This document shows, in pieces, positions 46,601 to 54,332 of a DNA stretch of 63,234 bases. The stretch comes from Bacillota bacterium (lineage in GTDB: Bacteria > Bacillota > Clostridia > Acetivibrionales > DSM-1351). Within the stretch, counting starts at the first letter, position 1. Every line of letters starts with the position of its first letter. Made by a program: the position numbers and the translations under genes. The stretch spans positions 1 to 63,234 of the forward strand of contig JAEWSZ010000008.1 in NCBI GenBank assembly GCA_023397905.1, in the 5' to 3' direction. The notes under the pieces are model-generated. The model saw only the letters and a program-made list of their open reading frames with translations. It was not told where the DNA came from and searched no databases.

Positions 46601-48904
46601 CAGGGTCCCGTTGTTGTCACTGTCGTACCACAGTTCTATTCTGGCTGAAGCTATTTTATCGCCGTCGGTGCTGTTTACATCATAGTGCCATGCCGTCAGC
46701 TCATCCGTCCTGGCCAGTACGCTGTCACTCAGGTTTACTTCAATATTGGGAGCATAGTCCTCAAAAACCTGGTATTCTACTGTGTATGGATCAGACCACT
46801 TGCCCAGGGAGTTTTTGCACTGGAGGGTCAGGGAGTATGTACCCGGTTCGCTGTATTGCAGCTGCTTCTGGAGGTCGGTGTCAGTACCTTTGTGCAAATT
46901 GGTTGTATCTCCTCCGAATGTCCAGCGGTATTCCGTAATTGGGAACCTCTGTACCACCAGCTGGATATTTCCGTCCGGTGATGTATTCTGTACATTTATT
47001 ATCCTGTTCTGCTTCCAGGTATTTGAGGTAATCAAATATTGTGCGTTTGGCTTTGTGGGATACACATATACCCAATCCTTTGATTCGTAGACCAGCGGCA
47101 CCTGGGACGCTATCTTTTCCTTCAGATCGTTAGGCAGCCCCTCTATTGAAATCTTGCTGGAATCAAGGTTGTATCTCACCAATACCTGAGCAAAATATCC
47201 GTTTACATTTGTCACGTCCGGAAAAATGTATCTCCCGGAGAAGAATGTACTGTAATCCACCGGCTGGCCGTCTACATACAATTCCTTGCTTTTCACCGCC
47301 GACATGTCGGTGCTGTCCGTGGCATCGTCAAAAGGCACGCTGTCAAAAGCTATTTCCCCTATATGGTTCTGTATATGTATTGAGGGAATATCCATTACTA
47401 TTTCCGCCCGGGGAGGAAGTGCCGGTTCAGGGACCACTTTTGTGCCGATTGGATATTTACCGCTTGTACTTCCGGTAAACCCGTTCTTGTCATTTGAGTA
47501 CTTGGGAGTTGCATCGGCATTGACAAATACCTCCCGCTTTCCTTTATTGACACCGGAGGTTGCCTTCGGCAAAGCCCGTATGGCTCCGATTGTCGTATCT
47601 ACCTTTACTATTGTCGTAACTGAATTTTTTGACTTATCTGTATGCTCGACAATTGCTGTTTTCTTTATATTACCCAGGCTTGCTATATTGAGATTGAACG
47701 TCCAGTCATACAGGTCATATCTTGTGTAATATGCCGTCTTTTTTACGGCGTCTTCATAATAATCCTCGTCATTCAAGGTAGCTTTCAATTGAAATGTAAG
47801 GATTGTATGCTCTGAATCCCTTTCCGCCGTTTCGGGAATATCGCTTATAATGGAAGCGTCTATAATGTCACAGTTTACAGGAAGTTCTTTAATTTCCCTT
47901 TTTTCACTTTGTACCGGTATGCTGAAGGTCTGATACCACAGCTCCCCGGTGGAGGACAGCTTGTGCCACATGCGGCCCGAGCCGGCAGCTTTTAATGTTG
48001 GCGGAGATTGAATGTACAGGTACTTATATATATCAGGGTCCACGCCGCTGGCTTTGGTCTTTGTGGGAATCCCTGCAAAGTCTGCCAGGGAGCTGAAGGT
48101 TCTTGTCATCCACTTTTTGGTTTCAGCTACTGTGTCTATATCATATTGCCCATAATTTCCATATGCCGCTAAATTATATTCGCTTGCACCAGATGTTAAA
48201 CCTGTACTTTTATTTAATGGTTCTTTCCATGGCTCAGGCTGCCAATTCCTGTTTTCAAATTTCGTCACTGTGGCAACATTTATCATCCACATATTTGAAA
48301 AGGGATTTCCGCTCACATCATAGCCCAGGTACTTCCATTCCCCCCTGTTGACAGCGGTCTTTGGATGAATGTCCGGATTCTGTTCTATTCCCTTGTCAAC
48401 AACTCCAGTGGGCTTTTTGAAATATCCTCCCTCGTAGCTTACATCAGGCTGTAAATTGTTCAGGTTTGTATGGACCTGGTAGCCACCTTTGAAGTAGTTG
48501 CTCAAACCTATGTTCTGATAGCTTCCGTATACACACAGGTTTTTCTGATACAGTATTTTATAGTTAAGGGTATAGGTATATGTGCTGGACCCTACTCTTT
48601 TACTGATTGTCAAAGGGTAAGGCTGTCCGTTTGTCTGCAAAGGTATTTTTCCGGCCGTTACTGCCCGGTCATACTGATCCTTCAGGAAAACCTCGTTATA
48701 ATACAGTTTCCCATCAATGTCCTTTACCGGACTTTCATACCAAGTTGATGGATCTGCATATATATTTGTCTTTACCACTGCCGCATCCGCGCTGCCGCCT
48801 GTAAATGAGAACCATGTAATTACCATAGACAGCATAAGCACAAGATAGATTATTTTTTGACAGATTGCCTTTGCGCTTATTGAATTTCCCCGTGTTTTGC
48901 CCAA
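43640..48904 (-). CDS. 1754-residue secreted multidomain protein with PKD-like and YSGT-repeat segments
   Basis: A very large extracellular protein. The TTG start (48904) has GGAAGGTG upstream. Residues 14-42 are a signal peptide ending SADAA. Residues about 655-720 look like a PKD fold (FPITEYRWTFGGDTTN, YSEPGTYSLTLQCKNSLG). Residues about 920-1065 hold four repeats of Tyr-Ser-Gly-Thr-(Leu/Val/Ile), spaced by Ser/Gly/Tyr/Arg-rich sequence. The rest has Ig-like beta content. There is no SLH or LPXTG anchor, so it probably attaches through the SLH protein encoded just upstream. Not recognised as an enzyme; a surface fibre or matrix role is an inference. Confidence 0.75.
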   Translation of the reverse strand: MGKTRGNSISAKAICQKIIYLVLMLSMVITWFSFTGGSADAAVVKTNIYADPSTWYESPVKDIDGKLYYNEVFLKDQYDRAVTAGKIPLQTNGQPYPLTISKRVGSSTYTYTLNYKILYQKNLCVYGSYQNIGLSNYFKGGYQVHTNLNNLQPDVSYEGGYFKKPTGVVDKGIEQNPDIHPKTAVNRGEWKYLGYDVSGNPFSNMWMINVATVTKFENRNWQPEPWKEPLNKSTGLTSGASEYNLAAYGNYGQYDIDTVAETKKWMTRTFSSLADFAGIPTKTKASGVDPDIYKYLYIQSPPTLKAAGSGRMWHKLSSTGELWYQTFSIPVQSEKREIKELPVNCDIIDASIISDIPETAERDSEHTILTFQLKATLNDEDYYEDAVKKTAYYTRYDLYDWTFNLNIASLGNIKKTAIVEHTDKSKNSVTTIVKVDTTIGAIRALPKATSGVNKGKREVFVNADATPKYSNDKNGFTGSTSGKYPIGTKVVPEPALPPRAEIVMDIPSIHIQNHIGEIAFDSVPFDDATDSTDMSAVKSKELYVDGQPVDYSTFFSGRYIFPDVTNVNGYFAQVLVRYNLDSSKISIEGLPNDLKEKIASQVPLVYESKDWVYVYPTKPNAQYLITSNTWKQNRIINVQNTSPDGNIQLVVQRFPITEYRWTFGGDTTNLHKGTDTDLQKQLQYSEPGTYSLTLQCKNSLGKWSDPYTVEYQVFEDYAPNIEVNLSDSVLARTDELTAWHYDVNSTDGDKIASARIELWYDSDNNGTLDQKIQEWDGLGGNGICEPDDFPKFTPTQLGYYKYKIYAKDEFVGVQGQDTLQQYITDADKKTSSYEVEFWVDNYQPLSDLYLETEIQRPNVDLYIMRDKNNPDEDVRYLTDNRVSMENYLLGKNILPGINIWDMKTYEYSTPASSSYNTGTSYPPTSISYSSAGYSGTLSRTSVSDNGSNHDFGHTETRTETKTASAGGRSTSGHGISGSAPPSSISYSDSEGYSGTLTGYGYLYTSVARSDKEGDFDWTRSYAGYSGTVSRTVSYWVPDIRWVSNYTGYYSGTIYKYVRQPYTDPWRANSYKYVMYISNSGMSEKSDFDMVTSKSDAKVILAGTASIKSQYPSYAKFIDVTGKSMQDIVNEALEFISQDAPAIEQMYMLQNQTFTLNTGEEDIENDNIVAREMQYVQDKDYFDNPTGQETGTQTVFSDTGGWIQTMRTSFANVGKYQIFRRVKDKPSGAYGEDYSYYSSATEVDIYVHRKPIAKAVLDWDFDAGTNLYRTKWVDLSYDMDHSISRTDKGIAQRKIMWKKEGGDWNYTIPDYLSPGTYRLRYYVMDIENTWSDVFTIDIDGTTSRDVTEVTFTLWESPPMQFEAKLRSEKLNFRTPESPVTVPASENLELYGIWTRYPTDPALSMALYNTAGIQAGTSKTVNFNTSAGTKNGNDINWRNILFNTSKTLPDGDYIFKVTASANQSKTISFPVRLSTPINLKGLINGKSENAQVNTGERNIFTFTTSVYVTSTQLTFEGKTYSSDLNQIRLISSNETGKTWECPLELAEGAYPDGKLGTAEFKATLPSGKSETAYVNYKIVGIRASGFLITMMLVIGWRPYYFNMNNGIDDNHDGVADRYPRLPNTDIGTLKLPVNFYSLVGYSRTYIKAGYKVNGRIDIQGNPDSAYFKAHYNIEGKPYAAVINLNKSSGNTYLFEWIIPIKTDSNSFINFDLVTVKGENTYGNEKWVDKWDGRNLRREVFYVMGNAMEDIIYTQSH

Positions 48905-48931
48905 TTATTTCACCTTCCTTTTATACGGCTT

Positions 48932-50374
48932 TTAGTCCTTATACATCGTTTTTTCTGTGATGAAGTCTTTTCCCCAAACTTGCATGCTTAATCTTTTTCC
49001 CCCGAGATCATGTCCGCCAGCAAACCTTACCTGTCTTCCATTTATCATATAAAAATCTGCTTTCCCCAGATCATCATTTAAAGCATAGCCCAGGTATCTG
49101 TCATGAAGTGCTTTTGCCTTTTCGTATTCACTGCCAAACCATATTTTCATCAGTTCGTATACATAAGGTTTAAGTGCTTTATTGTAATTATCTACATCAC
49201 TGCTTCTCACTTCATACAGGTAACCACCCACGTTGTCATAAATATTGTCAGTTTCACCTTTCTGCAATTTTGTTTTATCAGTAAAAACATTTATATTATT
49301 TTGACTGTATATAGCCTCTGTTGCAGGATTGAACCTGAATTTATATTCTGTTTCTGCATCCGGAAACCATGCCATACCTAAATTTTTATAGTTTTCCATA
49401 AATCCATAGGTGGTCGCACCGCCAACCATTTTATTCTTATTTTTTTCCATGGCATAAACCGTATCCCATATTTCCATAAGAGGAAAATATCCTTTGTAAA
49501 ACAGATATTCCTTGTTGTCATACTTTCCATATTCATCTGAACTATATCCCATTGCCATAGCCTTTGTGATAGGGTTCTTAAACTTGAAACTCTCATTTGG
49601 CCCGGGTACGCTTTCAACTCTCGTGGACTTGTCCAGGAGTTTTATTGCGATTACAGAGGCCTCAGCTCTTGTAAGGCTGCCTTTGGGATTGAATTTGTTG
49701 TTGCTGCCGGCTATGATCCCCATGCGGTAGCAATCTATAACATCCTGCAGGTACTTACTCTGAATGGTCGTGTAATCAGTCATTTTAAGCTTCTGATAGC
49801 CCACGTATACATTGTCAAAAAAGCCTTTGTCCCCTTTACCTTCCCAGTCGGTTCCTTTAACAAAATAGTCTGCCGGTACTGTTTCATACTTGCCTATGGC
49901 CTTTCTTGCCATACTTGTTGCAATTTCTCTTGTGAGCGGCTTATCATAATCCGCAATTTCGTTTTTTTGCAGGATGCCGTCTTTTATGGCCTGGTCCACA
50001 TAGGACTGGTAATATGGCTTGCCTGCCTGAACTTCAAGGGTATAACCCAGGGTTTTCATAAGTATTAAAACGAACTGGCCCCCCAGCAGTTTATCATCAG
50101 GCCCGAACTTGCCATTGGGATAACCTGCTATAATACTCAGAGCAGATAATTTTGAAACATATGCTTTACCCCAATGCTTCGGCACATCTGAAAACTTTGC
50201 GGCCTCTTTATCCAGATCAGCCTGGGTAAGCAAAGCAAGCTGCTGCTGTATTGGACGCATACGCACAGCCGTATTTGAATCGGACGTTATTCCGCTATCT
50301 TCAGCCGCCGCAGGCAAAAATGCCAATAATAAAATTGTTAAAACCAGTGCCGTACATAAAAATTTTTTCGTCAT
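48932..50374 (-). CDS. SLH-domain surface protein
   Basis: A 480-residue protein with a signal peptide (1-24, ending PAAAE) and three SLH domains at about 60-105, 125-165 and 205-252 (KFSDVPKHWGKAYV, FGPDDKLLGGQFVLILMKT, NPKGSLTRAEASVIAIKLLD), which bind pyruvylated wall polymer. The C-terminal half has no recognised domain. Just 27 bp before the 1754-residue gene, it probably forms an operon with it. GGAGAAAAAGC precedes ATG 50374. A structured leader precedes it. Confidence 0.9.
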   Translation of the reverse strand: MTKKFLCTALVLTILLLAFLPAAAEDSGITSDSNTAVRMRPIQQQLALLTQADLDKEAAKFSDVPKHWGKAYVSKLSALSIIAGYPNGKFGPDDKLLGGQFVLILMKTLGYTLEVQAGKPYYQSYVDQAIKDGILQKNEIADYDKPLTREIATSMARKAIGKYETVPADYFVKGTDWEGKGDKGFFDNVYVGYQKLKMTDYTTIQSKYLQDVIDCYRMGIIAGSNNKFNPKGSLTRAEASVIAIKLLDKSTRVESVPGPNESFKFKNPITKAMAMGYSSDEYGKYDNKEYLFYKGYFPLMEIWDTVYAMEKNKNKMVGGATTYGFMENYKNLGMAWFPDAETEYKFRFNPATEAIYSQNNINVFTDKTKLQKGETDNIYDNVGGYLYEVRSSDVDNYNKALKPYVYELMKIWFGSEYEKAKALHDRYLGYALNDDLGKADFYMINGRQVRFAGGHDLGGKRLSMQVWGKDFITEKTMYKD

Positions 50375-50464
50375 GCTTTTTCTCCTTCAATTCATGTTGG
50401 GTTTATTTTTACAAACTAAACTTACAACTTGTTTCTTAATATTTACTTTTATTTTTGTGGTGTT

Positions 50465-50654
50465 TAAAGTCAATTAATATAGGCTTGAGTTAAGGCTAAG
50501 TCCTCCTAGAAACAGGAAACTTTTTGTAAATATAATTGCTCCAACGCAGCCTTGGCCTGAAAACGAAGGTTTCAACCGCAATTGACTTTATGATGATTTC
50601 CGCAAACTGCGGCAATTACCTGAAATATGTGATATACTTCACCGCTCCGCAGTT
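50465..50654 (-). promoter_or_regulatory. Candidate structured RNA leader of the SLH operon
   Basis: A perfect 11-bp inverted repeat (50465-50475 with 50580-50590) encloses nested pairings (50481-50484/50555-50558; 50492-50497/50548-50553; 50498-50501/50519-50522). Just 5' of it lies an 8-bp repeat (50605-50612 with 50647-50654), whose inner arm bases can instead form a CCGC/GCGG hairpin. This is mutually exclusive pairing of the riboswitch kind. No known class (c-di-GMP-I/II, T-box, lysine, cobalamin) could be matched by eye. It ends 91 bp before the SLH gene. Confidence 0.4.
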
Positions 50655-51190
50655 AAACGTACTTGCAGCGATTTTGTATTAAAATGATGTGAAAATAATC
50701 TGCCCTTTATAAAATAATAAATCACGTACCGCGGCCAAAAAACTATATCAGACACCTTTGTCAGTTCATTTCACAAATTTGGGCGGTAACCTCCTGTCTG
50801 CTATGTCTACGCAGCCCCGGCGGCGGGATTTAATATGAAATTATCAAAAACTGCTGATATCCTTGTATAAAGAAGCTTTTTACCTGAAAAAGTTTTTTAC
50901 AAAGAATTTAAAAGACTTACTATATGGATTATAACATACATTTCCAGAAAAATCACCTATTTTTTTACAAAAATTACAACTTTCTTATAAAAAAATTTGT
51001 TCCGGCCCTGAAAAACCGCCCCCGGCCCTGTCAAACAAACATTATTCTTACAGTATGTTGGCAGACACTTTTTCAGAAAAACTTTATATAGCCAATAAAA
51101 CCATAGATAATAATGTGCAGAATATATACAAAAAGCCTGATATGAATTGCGTTAATAGAGAAAGTTTGAATTTTTATTATAAAACAGGTA
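50655..51190. other. AT-rich intergenic region between divergent genes
   Basis: Over 500 bp between the SLH leader and the hydrolase promoter. No coding frame with a ribosome binding site was found. A GC-rich patch (around 50820) and poly-T/poly-A runs are visible. Probably a promoter region and decayed sequence. Confidence 0.4.
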
Positions 51191-51256
51191 TTGACAAAAA
51201 GAAAGTTTTCTATTATACCAATACATAGATATAATATGTATCGCATATCTATGTAT
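51191..51256 (+). promoter_or_regulatory. Promoter and 11-bp palindromic operator upstream of the hydrolase
   Basis: TTGACA (51191-51196), a 17-bp spacer and TATACC (51214-51219). Just downstream is a perfect 11-bp inverted repeat (51221-51231 with 51246-51256) around the likely transcription start, typical of a repressor site. The regulator is unknown and not in the window. Confidence 0.6.
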
Positions 51257-51269
51257 AAAGAGGAGGAGA

Positions 51270-51326
51270 ATGATGAAAGTTATTTGTCGCTGTCAGCCGG
51301 CATGGCCTTTTCGGCACAGTTTATGA
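51270..51326 (+). CDS. Possible 18-codon leader peptide
   Basis: ATG 51270 (and ATG 51273) follow a strong GAGGAGGAG site and open MKVICRCQPAWPFRHSL before TGA. A second overlapping frame, ATG 51251 to TAA 51364 (37 residues, starting MYKEEENDESYLSLSAGMAF), has no good site but looks more protein-like. One may be a leader peptide or a remnant of a gene. Not in any family I recognise. Confidence 0.2.
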   Translation: MMKVICRCQPAWPFRHSL

Positions 51327-51405
51327 TCGATATTTTGAAAGGTAAGTTTATGATTAACTTTTAATCATAAGAGATACTATTAAGAAAAAGTGAGGAAATA
51401 GGTAA

Positions 51406-52431
51406 ATGGAATTACCAATAAAAACAGATAAAAAGAGAAAAAAGACCGTTAAATTAAGGATAAAAATACTGTTAACCATTTTTATAGTACTATTACTTGG
51501 AATTGTCTATGAGCAAATTGGTGAATACGTTGACAACAAAGAATATCAACCGGTTGGTAAGTTAATCGATGTGGATGGCCATAATATGCATATTTGGGCG
51601 GACGGGACCGGGGATGCGACGGTAGTGTTTGGTGTCGGTTTTCAAATGCCAAGCGGATATGTTGATTTTTACCCACTATATAGTGAGATTGAAAAACAGG
51701 CAAGAGTGGCAGTATACGATAAGCCGGGGTATGGATGGAGCGATGTTACAAATGCCCCAAGGGATATTGATACAATAACAAAGGAAATTCACGCTGCATT
51801 AGTGTTGTCGGGCGAAAAGCCTCCTTACATTTTAGTGGCACACTCCATAGCTTCATTGGAGGCTATTCGGTTTGCCCAACTCTATAAAGATGAAGTAAAT
51901 GGCGTTGTTTTGATAGATGGTTCAAACCCCGATATGTATGTTGATATGCCAAGGGCATCAAGGGCATTCGATTTTGCTTTTGCTCGAACAGCAATATTCA
52001 AAGGCACAATTTCTTTAGCAAATAAGACAGGAATAATAAGAACGCTGTTCCATACAGTATATCCTTATTCCGCAACCCCGATGTCAACAGGCAGAAGCGG
52101 CTTTGAATTGGCACCCGAAAAATTAAAGAAACTCGACAGGGCATTATTTTTGAGAACTTTTAATAATCGTAATCAAGTCGATGAGGGGAACAAAAAAGAA
52201 GAAAACGCTTTTACAGTACTGTCCAACGGATATTTGGGCGATATACCGCTTAGAATAATCACTTCTGAATATCTCAATAGTTATCCCGAAAGTGCGGGAG
52301 AACAATTAAGGCTGTTAGAGTGGTCAACCGACAGCAAACAAATTATTGTTGATGGTGCAAACCACGCTGTTCATTGGAGCAATCCCGGAGTGATAAACAA
52401 TGAGATCGTTGATCTTTTAAATACCAAATAA
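51406..52431 (+). CDS. Membrane-anchored alpha/beta hydrolase
   Basis: A 341-residue protein with an N-terminal membrane helix (about 16-35) and an alpha/beta hydrolase domain. The nucleophile is in LVAHSIASLEAIRFAQL (AHSIA rather than GHSxG), the acid is probably Asp in VNGVVLIDGSNPD, and the His is in GANHAVHWSNP. The oxyanion segment GVGFQMPSG is also visible. Substrate unknown. It has its own promoter and operator and converges on nrdR with only 4 bp between the stops. Confidence 0.85.
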   Translation: MELPIKTDKKRKKTVKLRIKILLTIFIVLLLGIVYEQIGEYVDNKEYQPVGKLIDVDGHNMHIWADGTGDATVVFGVGFQMPSGYVDFYPLYSEIEKQARVAVYDKPGYGWSDVTNAPRDIDTITKEIHAALVLSGEKPPYILVAHSIASLEAIRFAQLYKDEVNGVVLIDGSNPDMYVDMPRASRAFDFAFARTAIFKGTISLANKTGIIRTLFHTVYPYSATPMSTGRSGFELAPEKLKKLDRALFLRTFNNRNQVDEGNKKEENAFTVLSNGYLGDIPLRIITSEYLNSYPESAGEQLRLLEWSTDSKQIIVDGANHAVHWSNPGVINNEIVDLLNTK

Positions 52432-52435
52432 AATT

Positions 52436-52894
52436 TCATTTTTCATCCCTGAGAAGATTTTTTAATTCATCCATAAAAGTATTGATGTCCTTGAACTGCC
52501 TGTATACCGAGGCAAATCTGACATATGCCACCTCATCCATGTTTTTGAGCTTTGACATTACCATTTCGCCGATATCCTGGGTCGTAACTTCCCTCTGCAA
52601 AGAATTGTGCAGCTGGGTTTCAATACTCTCCACCATTTTTTCCAGATCGTTTATGGAAATAGGTCTTTTTTCGCAGGCCCTTAAAAGTCCGTTCATCAGC
52701 TTGTCCCGGTCGAAGGGCTGTCTGGACTTATCCTTTTTGATAACCATCAGAGGCAAGCTCTCCACCTTTTCATAGGTGGTAAACCTTTTGGAGCACCTTA
52801 TGCACTCGCGCCTCCGTCTTATGGCAGAGCCTTCGTCGGTAGGTCTGGAATCAATAACCTTGTCTTCTATAAAACCGCAAAACGGACACTTCAT
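52436..52894 (-). CDS. nrdR: Transcriptional repressor NrdR
   Basis: A 152-residue protein started at ATG 52894 (GGAGG upstream). The zinc ribbon MKCPFCGFIEDKVIDSR ... CIRCSKRFTTYE (four Cys) is followed by an ATP-cone (about 48-140; VIKKDKSRQPFDRDKLMNGL). It represses ribonucleotide reductase genes when dATP is high. Length and cysteines are complete. It lies downstream of ylmC as in other Clostridia. Confidence 0.96.
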   Translation of the reverse strand: MKCPFCGFIEDKVIDSRPTDEGSAIRRRRECIRCSKRFTTYEKVESLPLMVIKKDKSRQPFDRDKLMNGLLRACEKRPISINDLEKMVESIETQLHNSLQREVTTQDIGEMVMSKLKNMDEVAYVRFASVYRQFKDINTFMDELKNLLRDEK

Positions 52895-53014
52895 CTTTAA
52901 TCCTCCATCAAAACAGGATGTCAAACTTCATTTTCCATTTTACCCTATTTGCTAATTTTTGTACACTGAAAATAAAGAAGCGGCAATATTTCACTTAGAT
53001 TTACCTAATACCGC

Positions 53015-53278
53015 TTAATATTCCAGAAATTTTCTCATAGTGCGTTCATCCATTTCCACCAGTATTATATCCTCTCCTATCCTCACAATATTATCCCAGG
53101 GAATGACGTAATCGCTGGTTTTTCCCAGCATTCCCAGCCATTTTCTGCCGCCGGGGATCACTATGCCCTCAATCCTGCCCCCGGCAAAATTGACCACAAC
53201 ATCACACACAAACCCCAGACGCGTGCCGTCGTTTACATTGATAACTTCCTTCTGCTTCAGACTATTTGCCCTGTCCAT
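53015..53278 (-). CDS. ylmC: YlmC/YmxH-family PRC-barrel sporulation protein
   Basis: An 87-residue PRC-barrel domain: LKQKEVINVNDGTRLGFVCD, VVVNFAGGRIEGIVIPGG, WDNIVRIGEDIILVEMD. Members are sporulation-associated in Firmicutes. It lies just after sigG, separated from it by a terminator, which suggests its own promoter or readthrough. Exact role unknown. Confidence 0.85.
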   Translation of the reverse strand: MDRANSLKQKEVINVNDGTRLGFVCDVVVNFAGGRIEGIVIPGGRKWLGMLGKTSDYVIPWDNIVRIGEDIILVEMDERTMRKFLEY

Positions 53279-53295
53279 GCCCTTTTACCTTCCCG

Positions 53296-53334
53296 AAAAA
53301 AATAAGACCTATATAAAATATATGTCTTATTTTT
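53296..53334 (-). terminator. Intrinsic terminator after sigG
   Basis: An 11-bp perfect stem (53298-53308 with 53324-53334), 15-nt loop, followed on the minus strand by TTTTTT-type sequence. It ends the sigG transcript, 23 bp past its stop. Confidence 0.8.
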
Positions 53335-53356
53335 CCGGTTATGAAATATTTATTAA

Positions 53357-54130
53357 TCAAATATACTTCTTCATATGCAGCAGCGCTGTTTTTTCCAGTC
53401 TCGACACCTGGGCCTGGGAAATCCCAATTTCGTCCGCCACCTCCATCTGTGTGCGCCCTTCAAAAAATCTCAGGTTCAGGATCAATTTCTCCCTGTCGTT
53501 CAGTTTCCGCATAGCTTCCTTCAAGGTTATGGTCTCCAGCCAGTTTTCATCGATATTCTTGTCATCGCTGACCTGATCCATTACAAATATGGCATCTCCG
53601 CCGTCATGATACACCGATTCGAAAAGTGAAATGGGGTCCTGTATGGCGTCCAGCGCAAAAACTATATCCTCCTTGGGCAATTGGAGTTCCACCGCCAGCT
53701 CGGCAATGGTCGGTTCCTTGGAATTTTTAGTTGTGAGCCTTTCCTTTGCCTGCAGGGCCTTATAGGCAATATCCCTCAAGGACCTGCTGACTCTGATGGA
53801 ATTGTTATCTCTTAAATATCTTCTAATTTCGCCTATTATCATAGGCACTGCATAGGTGGAAAACTTTACATTCTGTGAAACATCAAAGTTATCTATGGCT
53901 TTGATCAAACCAATGCACCCCACCTGGAACAGATCATCCACATATTCGCCCCTGTTGTTGAACCTCTGAATAACACTCAATACCAGCCTGAGATTTCCTT
54001 TTATAAATTCGTCCCTGGCGGAATTGTCACCTTTGTGCATCCTTTCGAACAGCACTTTTTTCTGTTCATTTGTTAAAACAGGAAGTTTTGAAGTATTAAC
54101 ACCACATATTTCAACTTTATTAATAAGCAT
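53357..54130 (-). CDS. sigG: Forespore sigma factor SigG
   Basis: A 257-residue protein started at ATG 54130 (GGGAGG upstream), opening with the highly conserved MLINKVEICGVNTSKLPVLT. Regions 2 (GEYVDDLFQVGCIGLIKAID, VKFSTYAVPMIIGEIRRYLR), 3 (IRVSRSLRDIAYKALQAKER) and 4 (DREKLILNLRFFEGRTQMEV, ISQAQVSRLEKTALLHMKKY) are complete. It drives late forespore genes. Confidence 0.97.
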   Translation of the reverse strand: MLINKVEICGVNTSKLPVLTNEQKKVLFERMHKGDNSARDEFIKGNLRLVLSVIQRFNNRGEYVDDLFQVGCIGLIKAIDNFDVSQNVKFSTYAVPMIIGEIRRYLRDNNSIRVSRSLRDIAYKALQAKERLTTKNSKEPTIAELAVELQLPKEDIVFALDAIQDPISLFESVYHDGGDAIFVMDQVSDDKNIDENWLETITLKEAMRKLNDREKLILNLRFFEGRTQMEVADEIGISQAQVSRLEKTALLHMKKYI

Positions 54131-54166
54131 ATAAAAACCTCCCGAGCTATAAATGATTAGCCAACT

Positions 54167-54193
54167 CTTATAATTGACCCTGTCAGTTATAAG
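54167..54193 (-). repeat. Hairpin in the sigG leader
   Basis: A 12-bp inverted repeat with one G-T wobble (54167-54178 with 54182-54193) and a 3-nt loop, 37 bp before the sigG ATG and downstream of its sporulation-type promoter. It could limit early sigG translation or transcription; no U-tract follows. Confidence 0.4.
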
Positions 54194-54233
54194 GATTGGC
54201 GAAGTCAAATTTCAATTTGGCTTGTTAATTATC

Positions 54234-54261
54234 ATTATTGCCATGGAGGCACTTTTTATAC
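54234..54261 (-). promoter_or_regulatory. SigmaF/SigmaG-type promoter of sigG
   Basis: On the minus strand GTATA (54257-54261), a 14-bp spacer and GGCAATAAT (54234-54242), which fits the GGnnAnAnT -10 of SigmaF/SigmaG promoters. It sits about 104 bp upstream of the sigG start. Confidence 0.55.
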
Positions 54262-54332
54262 TGTCAAGAGGACCAAAATATTTTCTTCAAAGCCCTTGAC
54301 AAACGCTTATATTAAGGCTTTCAAACATTTTC

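Noticed and set aside
50465..50654. Identification of the leader as a c-di-GMP, lysine, T-box or cobalamin riboswitch
   Set aside because: None of the conserved core words of these classes was found; only an unclassified structured leader is claimed.
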